The position numbers were made by a program, and so were the translations under genes. The notes below the pieces were generated by a model. That model saw nothing but the letters and a program-made list of their open reading frames with translations, was not told where the DNA came from and made no database searches. A stretch of DNA of 8,117 nt, from NCBI GenBank assembly GCA_017452405.1, contig JAFTMM010000125.1, positions 1 through 8,117 on the forward strand, written 5' to 3'. Each line of letters starts with the position of its first letter. Position 1 is the first letter of the stretch. The stretch comes from Clostridia bacterium. Lineage in GTDB: Bacteria; Bacillota; Clostridia; Christensenellales; Pumilibacteraceae. Shown here piece after piece: positions 1 through 6,571 of this stretch.

Positions 1-412
1 ACTTTTGTTTGATATCTTTTTCAAGCGATCCACCGTTAATTCCTATTCTTATAGGGCAACCGTTTGCATTGCATGCAGAAACGAGCTCTTTAAGACCGGC
101 AGACGAAGTATTTCCCGGATTGTAGCGTACTTTTGCAAAGCCAATATCGGCGCAAGCTACAGCAAGACGATAGTCAAACTGTATATCCGCAACGAGGGGC
201 ATTGAACAGTCCGCTATATATCTCTTACAAACTTCAACGTCTTTAATATCGCGCACCGCAAGTCTTGCTATGTCACAGCCGACTCCTTTCAAGGCGTTGA
301 GTTGCAAAATCGTACTGTTATAATCCGCCGTATCAGTATTTGTCATAGACTGCACGGTTATCTTATTGTCACCGCCGATAAATAAATTCCCGATTTTTAC
401 GGATTTTTTCAT
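1..412 (-). CDS. ispG: 4-hydroxy-3-methylbut-2-enyl diphosphate synthase IspG (GcpE), N-terminal part, cut by the window edge
   Basis: IspG is the iron-sulfur enzyme that reduces MEcPP to HMBPP, the penultimate step of the MEP isoprenoid pathway in the cytoplasm. The visible 137 residues belong to the N-terminal TIM barrel. They include VQSMTNTDTAD (20-30), GCDIARLAV (45-53), PLVADIQFDYRLA (72-84), RYNPGN (97-101) and IRIGINGGSLEK (121-132), all matching the family pattern. The Cys ligands of the 4Fe-4S cluster lie in the C-terminal part outside the window. The ATG at 412-410 is followed directly by the conserved start of the protein. A GAGG at 428-425 precedes it by 12 nt, inside the end of rseP, and only 3 nt separate the two genes, so it is probably co-transcribed with rseP and dxr. 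Oddities: Gln78 stands where the family usually has His (ADIHFD), and Tyr98 follows Arg97 where Ile is usual (RINPGN). The family call is firm. Confidence 0.95.
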   Translation of the reverse strand, partial: MKKSVKIGNLFIGGDNKITVQSMTNTDTADYNSTILQLNALKGVGCDIARLAVRDIKDVEVCKRYIADCSMPLVADIQFDYRLAVACADIGFAKVRYNPGNTSSAGLKELVSACNANGCPIRIGINGGSLEKDIKQK

Positions 413-415
413 AAG

Positions 416-1510
416 CTATATAAACCTCAAAATTATTCCTATTAAATCAATAACTACTACGAAGATTAACAGAAGTATCAAACCTACGCCATGTAAATAA
501 CCCTCTACTTTTCTGTTTATCGGTTTGCCTCTCACCCATTCAATTATTGTAAATACAATTTTCGAGCCGTCAAGTGACGGAATTGGTAGGATATTGAAAA
601 TCGCCAAATTACTTGCAATAAGCGGTAAAAACAAAAGAAGATACTCTAAATTCGCCTCGGCGTACGTCGCTATAGTCGCTACCGTACCGATAGGTCCGGA
701 TAACTCCGATATTGGAACTTGCCCCGTAAAAAGCTGACCGAAAGAAGAAAGAATCAAGCCCGCCATTTTAAAAGTAAACGGAAAGGAATTGCCTATCGCA
801 TATAACGGGGACACCTTCGTTTTCTCATAAGTCAGTTTAAAACCAAACAGTTCTCTTGACTCATAGTTATTTTCGTCTGCTATAAGCATTACTTTCTGTT
901 TGGATATAATCAGATCTTTTTTCTTCCCATCTCTTATTACCGTAATCGTAATGCTTTCGTTGACTTTAAGCGAGGACGTCAGTTCGGCAAACGAATTCAT
1001 TACGCCTAACTCTACGTCTTCCACCGCAACGATCTTATCACCTACGCGCAATTCACTTGCGTAAGAGTCGCCCGAAAACGGATTGTTGTAAATTTCATCA
1101 ATCACCGGCAGTGAATAACCTACGGCAAGTATATAAATAAAAGAAAAAATAAAAGCAGAAAAAAGATTAAACAACGCGCCGGACAAAAGAACGATTATGC
1201 GCTTCCACGGCTTTTGTTCATTAAAAGACAAACTTTTTTCGCCTGCCACGTTGTCAAATTGCTCATTTTTTACAGACTCGTCGTCCTCTTCGCCGTAAAA
1301 AGCGCAATATCCTCCGAGGGGTACGGCTCTGACTGAGAATTCTTCGCCTGTCTTTTTAGATTTTCTGCCCAAGATTTTTGGTCCAAACCCAACAGAAAAT
1401 TCATTTATTTTAAAACCAAGTATTTTACCTGCAAGATAGTGCCCAAACTCGTGAATGGTCACCATTAACATAAGAATTAGGATAGCAAGCAGGATAAAAA
1501 CAAAAATCAT
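416..1510 (-). CDS. rseP: RIP site-2 zinc metalloprotease RseP/RasP (M50 family) with one PDZ domain
   Basis: This is an integral membrane protease that cuts substrates within the membrane; in Bacillota, relatives process anti-sigma factors, small membrane proteins and remnant signal peptides. The 364 residues carry HEFGH (20-24), with the zinc-binding histidines and catalytic Glu21, in the first membrane helix. The second zinc motif NILPIPSLDG is at 306-315, with Asp314 as the third ligand. Hydrophobic segments lie at about 1-20, 104-131, 285-308 and 340-362. One PDZ domain spans roughly 138-208, and the SGPIG motif typical of the family is at 271-275. The ATG shares its A with the dxr stop (TAATG), and a GGAG at 1526-1523 lies 12 nt upstream, so translation is probably coupled to dxr. 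Position next to dxr and cdsA is standard for rseP in many bacteria. The substrate cannot be told from the sequence. Confidence 0.95.
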   Translation of the reverse strand: MIFVFILLAILILMLMVTIHEFGHYLAGKILGFKINEFSVGFGPKILGRKSKKTGEEFSVRAVPLGGYCAFYGEEDDESVKNEQFDNVAGEKSLSFNEQKPWKRIIVLLSGALFNLFSAFIFSFIYILAVGYSLPVIDEIYNNPFSGDSYASELRVGDKIVAVEDVELGVMNSFAELTSSLKVNESITITVIRDGKKKDLIISKQKVMLIADENNYESRELFGFKLTYEKTKVSPLYAIGNSFPFTFKMAGLILSSFGQLFTGQVPISELSGPIGTVATIATYAEANLEYLLLFLPLIASNLAIFNILPIPSLDGSKIVFTIIEWVRGKPINRKVEGYLHGVGLILLLIFVVVIDLIGIILRFI

Positions 1511-2616
1511 TAATTGAACTTACTCCGGAAATAGTTTTTGATTTTCAAATCAAGTTCAAGCAAATATTCGTATGAATAATTGCTTACTATTTCGTTTATG
1601 CTCAATGCCTCTTCGATTATACCACAAATATCCGTAAATTTTATAATATTTTTCAGAAACAGCTCAACGGCTACTTCATCAGCCATGCTATAAATTGCGG
1701 GTGCTGTACCGCCAAGCCTTACGCACTCTTTCGCCAATGCAGGAGCTGGAAATCTCTTTTCATCCGGTTGTCCAAACGTGAGACTACGGGTGAAATCAAA
1801 TGCTCTCACCCCTGCGTTTTCCATTCTGTCAGGATAAGTCATTGCGTACTGAATGGCTAATTCCATATTCGGATACGACATCAGCGCAACGGTAGAATTA
1901 TCTGCATACTCAACCATAGAGTGAATAACGCTTTCAGGATGTATAACGTAATCCACTTCTTTTGCTCCGAACAGCCTATACGCCTCGATTATCTCTAAAC
2001 CTTTGTTAACCATCGTCGCGCTATCTATCGAGATTTTCTTACCCATATTCCACGTAGGGTGTTTAAGCGCCTGCGACGGCGTAACCGTCGATAAATTAAC
2101 GTCTTTTGCGTAGAACGGACCTCCGCTGGCAGTTAGAATTATGCGCTTAACGTCCTTTGTTTCTCCTGCTGAAAGGCATTGAAATACTGCAGAATGCTCG
2201 CTGTCAACGGGCACAATTTCAGCGCCGTAAACGTCGCAAGCATCAAGTACGACTCGTCCTGCGCATACGATAGCGTCCTTGTTTGCAAGCGCAATTCGCT
2301 TGCCTTTCTTTATTAACTGCATAAGCGGAGGCAGAGCGGATAAGCCGGAGATTGCCATTACGAATACGTCGGCGTCTACAACTTCGGCAAGGCGTTCTGC
2401 AGAATTCGCCCCATAAAAAGCCGTGTTATCAGCTTCAAATTCTGTTTCCGAAGCAACAAAGTCAGGAGAAAACTCGGAAATTTGCTTTTTTAAGAGCGCG
2501 GTGTTTTTTCCTGCGGAAAGAGCTACTACCTTGTATATATGCGGAAAACGGCGCACAACATTCAATGTTTGTACGCCGATACTTCCTGTACTTCCAAAAA
2601 TTGCTACGGTTTTCAT
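1510..2616 (-). CDS. dxr: 1-deoxy-D-xylulose 5-phosphate reductoisomerase (Dxr/IspC)
   Basis: Dxr converts DXP to MEP with NADPH and a divalent metal, the first committed step of the MEP pathway and the target of fosmidomycin. The 368-residue protein starts MKTVAIFGSTGSIG, with the NADPH glycine motif at 8-14. Metal and substrate residues are visible: VPVDSEHSAVFQ (Asp138, Ser139, Glu140), TASGG (Ser164), HPTWNMG (His186) and SATMVNKGLE (Ser199, Asn204, Lys205, Glu208). These correspond to the E. coli active-site set. The frame is open 18 codons further upstream to 2670, but that stretch overlaps cdsA and lacks family similarity. The ATG at 2616 has an AGGAG 5 nt upstream and puts the Rossmann motif at the usual distance, so I chose it. 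Minor oddities: ANKD (111-114) where ANKE is usual, and MADEVAVE (311-318) where AANEVAVE is usual. The gene lies 14 nt after cdsA and overlaps rseP by 1 nt. Confidence 0.96.
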   Translation of the reverse strand: MKTVAIFGSTGSIGVQTLNVVRRFPHIYKVVALSAGKNTALLKKQISEFSPDFVASETEFEADNTAFYGANSAERLAEVVDADVFVMAISGLSALPPLMQLIKKGKRIALANKDAIVCAGRVVLDACDVYGAEIVPVDSEHSAVFQCLSAGETKDVKRIILTASGGPFYAKDVNLSTVTPSQALKHPTWNMGKKISIDSATMVNKGLEIIEAYRLFGAKEVDYVIHPESVIHSMVEYADNSTVALMSYPNMELAIQYAMTYPDRMENAGVRAFDFTRSLTFGQPDEKRFPAPALAKECVRLGGTAPAIYSMADEVAVELFLKNIIKFTDICGIIEEALSINEIVSNYSYEYLLELDLKIKNYFRSKFN

Positions 2617-2621
2617 ATACG

Positions 2622-2626
2622 CTCCT
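2622..2626 (-). promoter_or_regulatory. Ribosome binding site that fixes the dxr start
   Basis: AGGAG on the minus strand lies 5 nt before the ATG at 2616, in the 14-nt gap after the cdsA stop. It supports the shorter start of dxr over the in-frame codon at 2670, which would give an N-terminal extension with no family match. Confidence 0.8.
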
Positions 2627-2630
2627 GTCG

Positions 2631-3584
2631 TTAGCTGAAATACACTACGATAGTAAGGAATAAATAACATACCATAGATGCGAGAAGTATGCCGTCTATT
2701 CTATCCATTATTCCGCCGTGTCCGGGGATAAACGTTCCATAATCCTTTATCTCACAGAAACGCTTAGTATACGACGCCATCAAGTCGCCGATTTCAGTAA
2801 CTATAGCTATGCAAAATCCGAGACTCAAATACAAAGCAAGACTAATCCATACGTTTTCATTCAAACCGCTAAGCCCCATAAAGCCGGTAAACGAAAGCCC
2901 GAAAATTATCGCTGCACCTACAACACCGCCAAAGAGTCCGCCGATTGCGCCCGAAATGGTCTTTTTGGGGCTTATATTAGGCGCTAACTTAGGACCTTTG
3001 AAGATTTTTCCTACGAAAAGAGCCATAATATCCGTACATGACGCGCAACCGAGCGTCATTATAATTGCTATAGGTCGATAATTAGGCAAAAAAGCACCGG
3101 TAGCGTAAGGATCATAACCCCAGCCTAAGAAAGCAAGACCGATATTGTTCCCGGGGAAATAGTTAAGACCAAGCAAATAAACCATTATTCCTACAGGATA
3201 GATCATGCAGATAAAAGTGCTTATAACGTTTTCAAACGAGCTCTTTTCGCTTCCCATATTAACGACGAAGCACACTACGAACATTGCAATAAGTACGACG
3301 AAGAACGCCGTAATACCACCAAAGCCCGCTCCTTCGTTATTATAAGCGTTGAATTCGTGAACGAATTTGAATACTGCATAACCTACGAGAATAAAGATGA
3401 CGATAAGCGGAAACATCGGTTTAGAATATTTATTGCCAATAGCGTGCGACATTTCATAACCTGCTCCAATCATAAGTAAAATGATAAAAGCGTCGTAAAA
3501 CTCTCTTGCGACGTATTGTACCAAAAACATCAAGGCAGCCATTACCGCCAGGATAATCAAACCGAATATTACTCTGTTTTTCAT
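2631..3584 (-). CDS. cdsA: Phosphatidate cytidylyltransferase (CDP-diglyceride synthase)
   Basis: CdsA is a polytopic membrane enzyme that makes CDP-diacylglycerol from phosphatidate and CTP, feeding all phospholipid synthesis. The 317 residues are dominated by hydrophobic helices. Near the C-terminus is the family signature at 271-297: Lys274-Arg275, Lys280-Asp281, PGHGG (287-291) and DRID (294-297). Upstream are the CTD motif (183-185) and the SPKKT segment (206-210), where the family often has KT-x-EG but this protein reads KTISG. It is somewhat longer than the usual 260-285 residues. The additions appear to lie in soluble loops, around 77-92 (polar and Gly-rich) and 153-171 (GWGYDP region). 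The ATG shares one base with the uppS stop (TAATG), implying coupled translation. The third signature position is Thr273 where a hydrophobic residue is usual. The family is clear; the extra loops have no assigned role. Confidence 0.94.
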   Translation of the reverse strand: MKNRVIFGLIILAVMAALMFLVQYVAREFYDAFIILLMIGAGYEMSHAIGNKYSKPMFPLIVIFILVGYAVFKFVHEFNAYNNEGAGFGGITAFFVVLIAMFVVCFVVNMGSEKSSFENVISTFICMIYPVGIMVYLLGLNYFPGNNIGLAFLGWGYDPYATGAFLPNYRPIAIIMTLGCASCTDIMALFVGKIFKGPKLAPNISPKKTISGAIGGLFGGVVGAAIIFGLSFTGFMGLSGLNENVWISLALYLSLGFCIAIVTEIGDLMASYTKRFCEIKDYGTFIPGHGGIMDRIDGILLASMVCYLFLTIVVYFS

Positions 3585-4273
3585 TATTTTACTCTACCGT
3601 ATCTTCTGTCTGTATTACCATAATCCGCTAAGACTTTGTCTAAATCTTCCGCCGTAAAATCCGGCCATAAAGTATCAATAAAATATATCTCCGTGTAAGC
3701 TAATTGATACAACAAGAAATTACTTATACGGTGCTCACCACCCGTTCTAATCATAATATCGGGATCGGGCATACCCGACGTATATAAAGCGTCGGTAATA
3801 TCTCGTTCGGTAATATCGTCTTTGTTTTTCAAAGACTGTACTGCTCGAACCAACTCACTTCTTCCACCGTAATTAAAGCAAATGTTAAGCGTACCTTTTT
3901 TCAGTTCGCTAGTTTTTTCATAAGCTTCGTTAATCAGTTTCAGCGTTTCGTCATCAAGAACAGACGTATCTCCGAGAATATTCAGTCTTACCTTCTTTTC
4001 AACAAGAAGCGGAATATTCTTTTTGAGATATTTTTTAAATAAGCCGAGCAGACCGGAAACTTCATCCTCCGGTCTGTTCCAATTTTCAGTAGAAAAAGCA
4101 TACAGAGTCAGATATTCAATTCCTCTTGAAAATACTTCGTCTGCAACTCTATCTATTGTTTTTACCCCCTCTCTATGCCCAAGACTTCTGGGCAATAAGC
4201 GTTTTTTCGCCCATCTGACGTTTCCGTCCATAATAATAGCAACGTGTCGGGTAATTATATTCTTAGATTTCAA
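3584..4273 (-). CDS. uppS: Undecaprenyl diphosphate synthase (cis-prenyltransferase), TTG start
   Basis: UppS condenses isopentenyl diphosphate units onto farnesyl diphosphate to build the C55 carrier used for peptidoglycan and other wall polymers. The 229 residues show HVAIIMDGN (10-18) with catalytic Asp16, the pocket motif FSTENW (60-65), NICFNYGGRSE (130-140), RTGGEHRISNF (176-186) with the diphosphate-binding arginines, and AYTEIYF (192-198) with Glu195. The start must be TTG at 4273-4271: the same frame is closed by TGA at 4300-4298, no ATG or GTG lies between, and the next ATG is inside MDGN. AAGGA at 4289-4285, inside frr, is 11 nt upstream. The gene overlaps frr by 11 nt and shares one base with cdsA, so coupled translation is likely. 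Val19 replaces the common Gly in DGNGRW; other family members carry Arg there, so the site tolerates change. Confidence 0.95.
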   Translation of the reverse strand: MKSKNIITRHVAIIMDGNVRWAKKRLLPRSLGHREGVKTIDRVADEVFSRGIEYLTLYAFSTENWNRPEDEVSGLLGLFKKYLKKNIPLLVEKKVRLNILGDTSVLDDETLKLINEAYEKTSELKKGTLNICFNYGGRSELVRAVQSLKNKDDITERDITDALYTSGMPDPDIMIRTGGEHRISNFLLYQLAYTEIYFIDTLWPDFTAEDLDKVLADYGNTDRRYGRVK

Positions 4274-4829
4274 GGATTTCTTTTTCCTTACTCTTGCTCA
4301 TATCGTCCGTGCTGGCAATATACTTATCAAGAGACTTCTGAACGTCCTTTTCAAAGCCGGCAAGTTCGTCTTCGGAGAAATTAAGATCCTTCTTTAATTT
4401 CTTAGCCTTATCAAGCGCTTCACGGCGTTCGTTACGAAGAACTACTTTGCAGTCTTCTGCCATCTTTTTAACCTGCTTAACGAGGTCTTTACGGCGTTCT
4501 TCGGTAAGCTGAGGGAAAACGAGGCGAATAACTTTACCGTCGTCGCTGGGATTAAGTCCGAGGTCGGAAGCAACGATTGCCTTTACGGTTTCCTTAGCCG
4601 CGCTTCTGTCAAAAAGATTGATAACGAGCATGCGGGGTTCGGGTACGGTAATATTCGCCATCTGCTTGAGTGGCGTTGGAGATCCGTAATAATCAACCAT
4701 TATATTGTCGAGAATTTTAGGGTTAGCTCTTCCAGCGCGCACTGTTACGTACTCACCGGAAAGATGATTAACGGCTTTCTCGAGTTTCTCTTCAAGATAA
4801 AAAAGCTCTTCTTCAAGTTCAGGTAACAT
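4263..4829 (-). CDS. frr: Ribosome recycling factor (RRF)
   Basis: RRF works with EF-G to split the post-termination ribosome. The protein has 188 residues, close to the usual 185. Recognisable parts are VRAGRANPKILD (30-41) in the first long helix, the domain II segment VDYYGSPTPLKQMANI (45-60), the EPRMLVI strand (64-70), and the basic helix around RNERREALDKAKKLKKD (132-148), with Arg132 at the position important in E. coli RRF. The ATG at 4829 is preceded by GGAGG at 4839-4835, 5 nt away. The open frame extends 16 codons further to 4877, but that part runs through a promoter-like sequence and resembles no RRF, so I excluded it. The last 11 nt overlap uppS. The gene follows pyrH, the usual order, but has its own candidate promoter in the 53-nt gap. 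Confidence 0.97.
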   Translation of the reverse strand: MLPELEEELFYLEEKLEKAVNHLSGEYVTVRAGRANPKILDNIMVDYYGSPTPLKQMANITVPEPRMLVINLFDRSAAKETVKAIVASDLGLNPSDDGKVIRLVFPQLTEERRKDLVKQVKKMAEDCKVVLRNERREALDKAKKLKKDLNFSEDELAGFEKDVQKSLDKYIASTDDMSKSKEKEILEI

Positions 4830-4848
4830 AATTTCCTCCGTAAAAATA

Positions 4849-4877
4849 ATTATAGCATAAAAGCAATCTACTTGCAA
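4849..4877 (-). promoter_or_regulatory. Candidate sigma-A-type extended -10 promoter for frr and downstream genes
   Basis: In the pyrH-frr gap the minus strand has TTGCAA at 4877-4872 (4 of 6 to the -35 consensus), exactly 17 nt, then TATAAT at 4854-4849 (6 of 6). TG plus one base directly precedes the -10 (4857-4855), giving an extended -10. Initiation would fall near 4842, only about 13 nt before the frr ATG, so the leader is little more than the GGAGG site. The promoter would let frr through ispG be transcribed independently of rpsB-tsf-pyrH. Quality of the match is seen; activity is inferred. Confidence 0.75.
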
Positions 4878-4882
4878 TTATT

Positions 4883-5578
4883 TTAGCCGATATAAGTTCC
4901 TATTTTTTCGCCCATAGCGGCTTTTACGATACTTCCAGGTTCGTCAAGCGCAAAGGTAACGATAGGAATATTATTCTCCATACAAGTAGTAATAGCCGTC
5001 GTATCCATATGAGCAAGACGTTTATTAATAATATCCATATAAGTCAGCGTATCAAACCTCTTAGCTTCGGGATTCTTTCTCGGATCGCTATCGTATACGC
5101 CGTCGATATTCTTAGCCATAAGAAGCGCATCTGCGCCAATTTCAGCCGCTCTAAGCGCAGCACCGGTATCGGTTGAGAAATAAGGATTACCCGTTCCGCA
5201 TGCGAAAAGAACGACTCTACCCATTTCAAAATGACGAAGCGCTTTACGAAGAAGGAAAGGTTCTGCAACGGAAGGAATGGAAAGCGCAGTTTGAAGACGG
5301 GTTTGTACGCCCTTCTTTTCGATAGCGTCTTGAAGCGCAAGACCGTTCATAATGGTAGCAATCATACCCATATGGTCAGCCGTTACTCTGTCCATATTAG
5401 TGCCTTGTCTGCCCCTCCAGAAGTTACCACCGCCCATAACTACGGCTACTTCAACGCCTCTGTTATGCAGTTCCACAATCTGCGAAACTACGTGTTCTAC
5501 CATATCGGCGTTAATACCCGTTCCGTTCGCGCCTGCAAGCGCTTCTCCGCTTATTTTAAGAAGTATTCTCTTATACAT
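4883..5578 (-). CDS. pyrH: Uridylate kinase (UMP kinase)
   Basis: PyrH phosphorylates UMP to UDP with ATP, a step of pyrimidine nucleotide synthesis; bacterial enzymes are amino-acid-kinase-fold hexamers, commonly activated by GTP and inhibited by UTP. The 231 residues are a typical length. They show KISGEAL (8-14), the glycine-rich GGGNFWRG (49-56), DRVTADHMGM (63-72), GTGNPYFSTDT (128-138), the KNIDGVYDSDP segment (156-166) and MDTTA (191-195). An AGGAG at 5589-5585, 6 nt before the ATG, supports the start. It sits between tsf and frr, its usual place. A strong terminator ends only about 20 nt upstream of the start, so expression probably relies on readthrough from rpsB-tsf. No key residue is missing. 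Confidence 0.97.
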   Translation of the reverse strand: MYKRILLKISGEALAGANGTGINADMVEHVVSQIVELHNRGVEVAVVMGGGNFWRGRQGTNMDRVTADHMGMIATIMNGLALQDAIEKKGVQTRLQTALSIPSVAEPFLLRKALRHFEMGRVVLFACGTGNPYFSTDTGAALRAAEIGADALLMAKNIDGVYDSDPRKNPEAKRFDTLTYMDIINKRLAHMDTTAITTCMENNIPIVTFALDEPGSIVKAAMGEKIGTYIG

Positions 5579-5599
5579 TATTATCTCCTAAACTTTTAG

Positions 5600-5626
5600 A
5601 AAAAGGAACACCGAAGCGTTCCTTTT
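5600..5626 (-). terminator. Rho-independent terminator after tsf (UUCG tetraloop)
   Basis: On the minus strand four A, GGAACGC, a UUCG loop, GUGUUCC and five U make an 11-bp stem (5626-5616 with 5611-5601) closed by a C-UUCG-G tetraloop, with one G-U pair and a U run. It begins 6 nt after the tsf stop. The GC-rich core is 7 bp, flanked by A-U pairs that include most of the U run. The opposite strand also reads as a weaker hairpin followed by T-rich sequence. Confidence 0.88.
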
Positions 5627-5632
5627 CAATTT

Positions 5633-6553
5633 TTATTTTCCGGACATTTTTGCAACTTCTTCTGCAAGGTTGTCTACTTTCTTTTCAAGTCCTTCACCCA
5701 TAACGAGACGAACGAACTTGTTGAGCTTAATCTTAGTGCCGGTAGCCTTGGAAACGTTCGCTACAAGCTGTTCAACGGTAATTGAAGAATCTTTAGCAAA
5801 AGGCTGGTCTACGAGGCAGATTTCCTTAAGGCTCTTCTTGAGTCTGCCTTCAAGCATTTTTTCAAGAATAGCGTCAGGCTTATTAGCATTCTTGGGATCG
5901 TTCTTTGCCTGAACGAGAAGGATTGCCTTCTCTTTTTCAATATAATCGGCAGGAACTTCGGAAACGTCAACGTGAGCGGGAGAGAACGCTGCGATATGCA
6001 TAGCGATATCGTGCGCCATATCTCTAATCTCGTCGCCTGCGGGCTTGTCGGTTTCAACTTCAAGCATAACGCCGATCTTTCCGCCGTTGTGAAGATAAAT
6101 TTCTTCAACACCTTCGCTTACTTCGAACTTTTCAAAACGACGAGCGGTAATTTTTTCACCGCACTTAGCGGTTTCTGCGTTCATGAGCTCGGTAACGGTG
6201 CTTCCGTCAATCTTAGTTTCAAGAAGTTCTTCGATTGTTGCGGGATTATTATCTGCAACACCCTTAGCTACCTTTACAACGAGATTTCTGAAACCGTCCG
6301 TATTAGCAACGAAGTCGGTTTCGCAGTTAAGCTCTGCAAGAACGCCTACTGTGCCGGTGGAATAACCGCCGATAAGACCTTCACTTGCGATACGGCTTGC
6401 TTTCTTAGCAGCGATGCTAACGCCTATTTCTCTCAAATATTCGATTGCCTTTTCCTTATCACCTTCGGTATGAACGAGCGCTTTTTTGCAGTCCATCATA
6501 CCTGCGCCGGTGATTTCACGAAGTTCAGCAACGTCCTTAGCTGTAAAATTCAT
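5633..6553 (-). CDS. tsf: Translation elongation factor Ts
   Basis: EF-Ts is the nucleotide exchange factor that removes GDP from EF-Tu. The 306 residues begin with the UBA-like domain (about 3-55), containing VAELREITGAGMMDCKKAL (8-26). The core follows with CETDFVANTDGF (77-88), whose TDFV contacts EF-Tu in the family. A second core part holds YLHNGGKIGVMLEVE (153-167) and the MHIAAFSP stretch. The length is a little above the 283-295 typical of model species. The ATG at 6553 has GGAGG at 6566-6562, 8 nt upstream, and lies 18 nt after the rpsB stop, so the two genes should form a bicistronic unit, as in most bacteria. A terminator follows directly. Lysine codons here look richer in AAG than in the uppS-ispG half, consistent with high expression; this was judged by eye only. 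Confidence 0.97.
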   Translation of the reverse strand: MNFTAKDVAELREITGAGMMDCKKALVHTEGDKEKAIEYLREIGVSIAAKKASRIASEGLIGGYSTGTVGVLAELNCETDFVANTDGFRNLVVKVAKGVADNNPATIEELLETKIDGSTVTELMNAETAKCGEKITARRFEKFEVSEGVEEIYLHNGGKIGVMLEVETDKPAGDEIRDMAHDIAMHIAAFSPAHVDVSEVPADYIEKEKAILLVQAKNDPKNANKPDAILEKMLEGRLKKSLKEICLVDQPFAKDSSITVEQLVANVSKATGTKIKLNKFVRLVMGEGLEKKVDNLAEEVAKMSGK

Positions 6554-6571
6554 ATTATTTTCCTCCGAAAA

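Noticed and set aside
2617..2670. 18-codon N-terminal extension of dxr
   Set aside because: It overlaps cdsA and precedes the conserved Dxr start. The ATG at 2616 has its own AGGAG.
4863..4875. Small GCAA/TTGC inverted repeat after pyrH, followed by T residues on the minus strand
   Set aside because: Only 4 bp of stem, too weak for a terminator. The TTGCAA is better explained as the -35 of the frr promoter.
4830..4877. 16-codon N-terminal extension of frr
   Set aside because: It crosses the promoter and Shine-Dalgarno site and has no RRF similarity. The ATG at 4829 has an ideal ribosome binding site.
5044..5340. 98-codon minus-strand frame inside pyrH
   Set aside because: It lies in another frame of an intact, well-conserved gene, with no ribosome site or family match.
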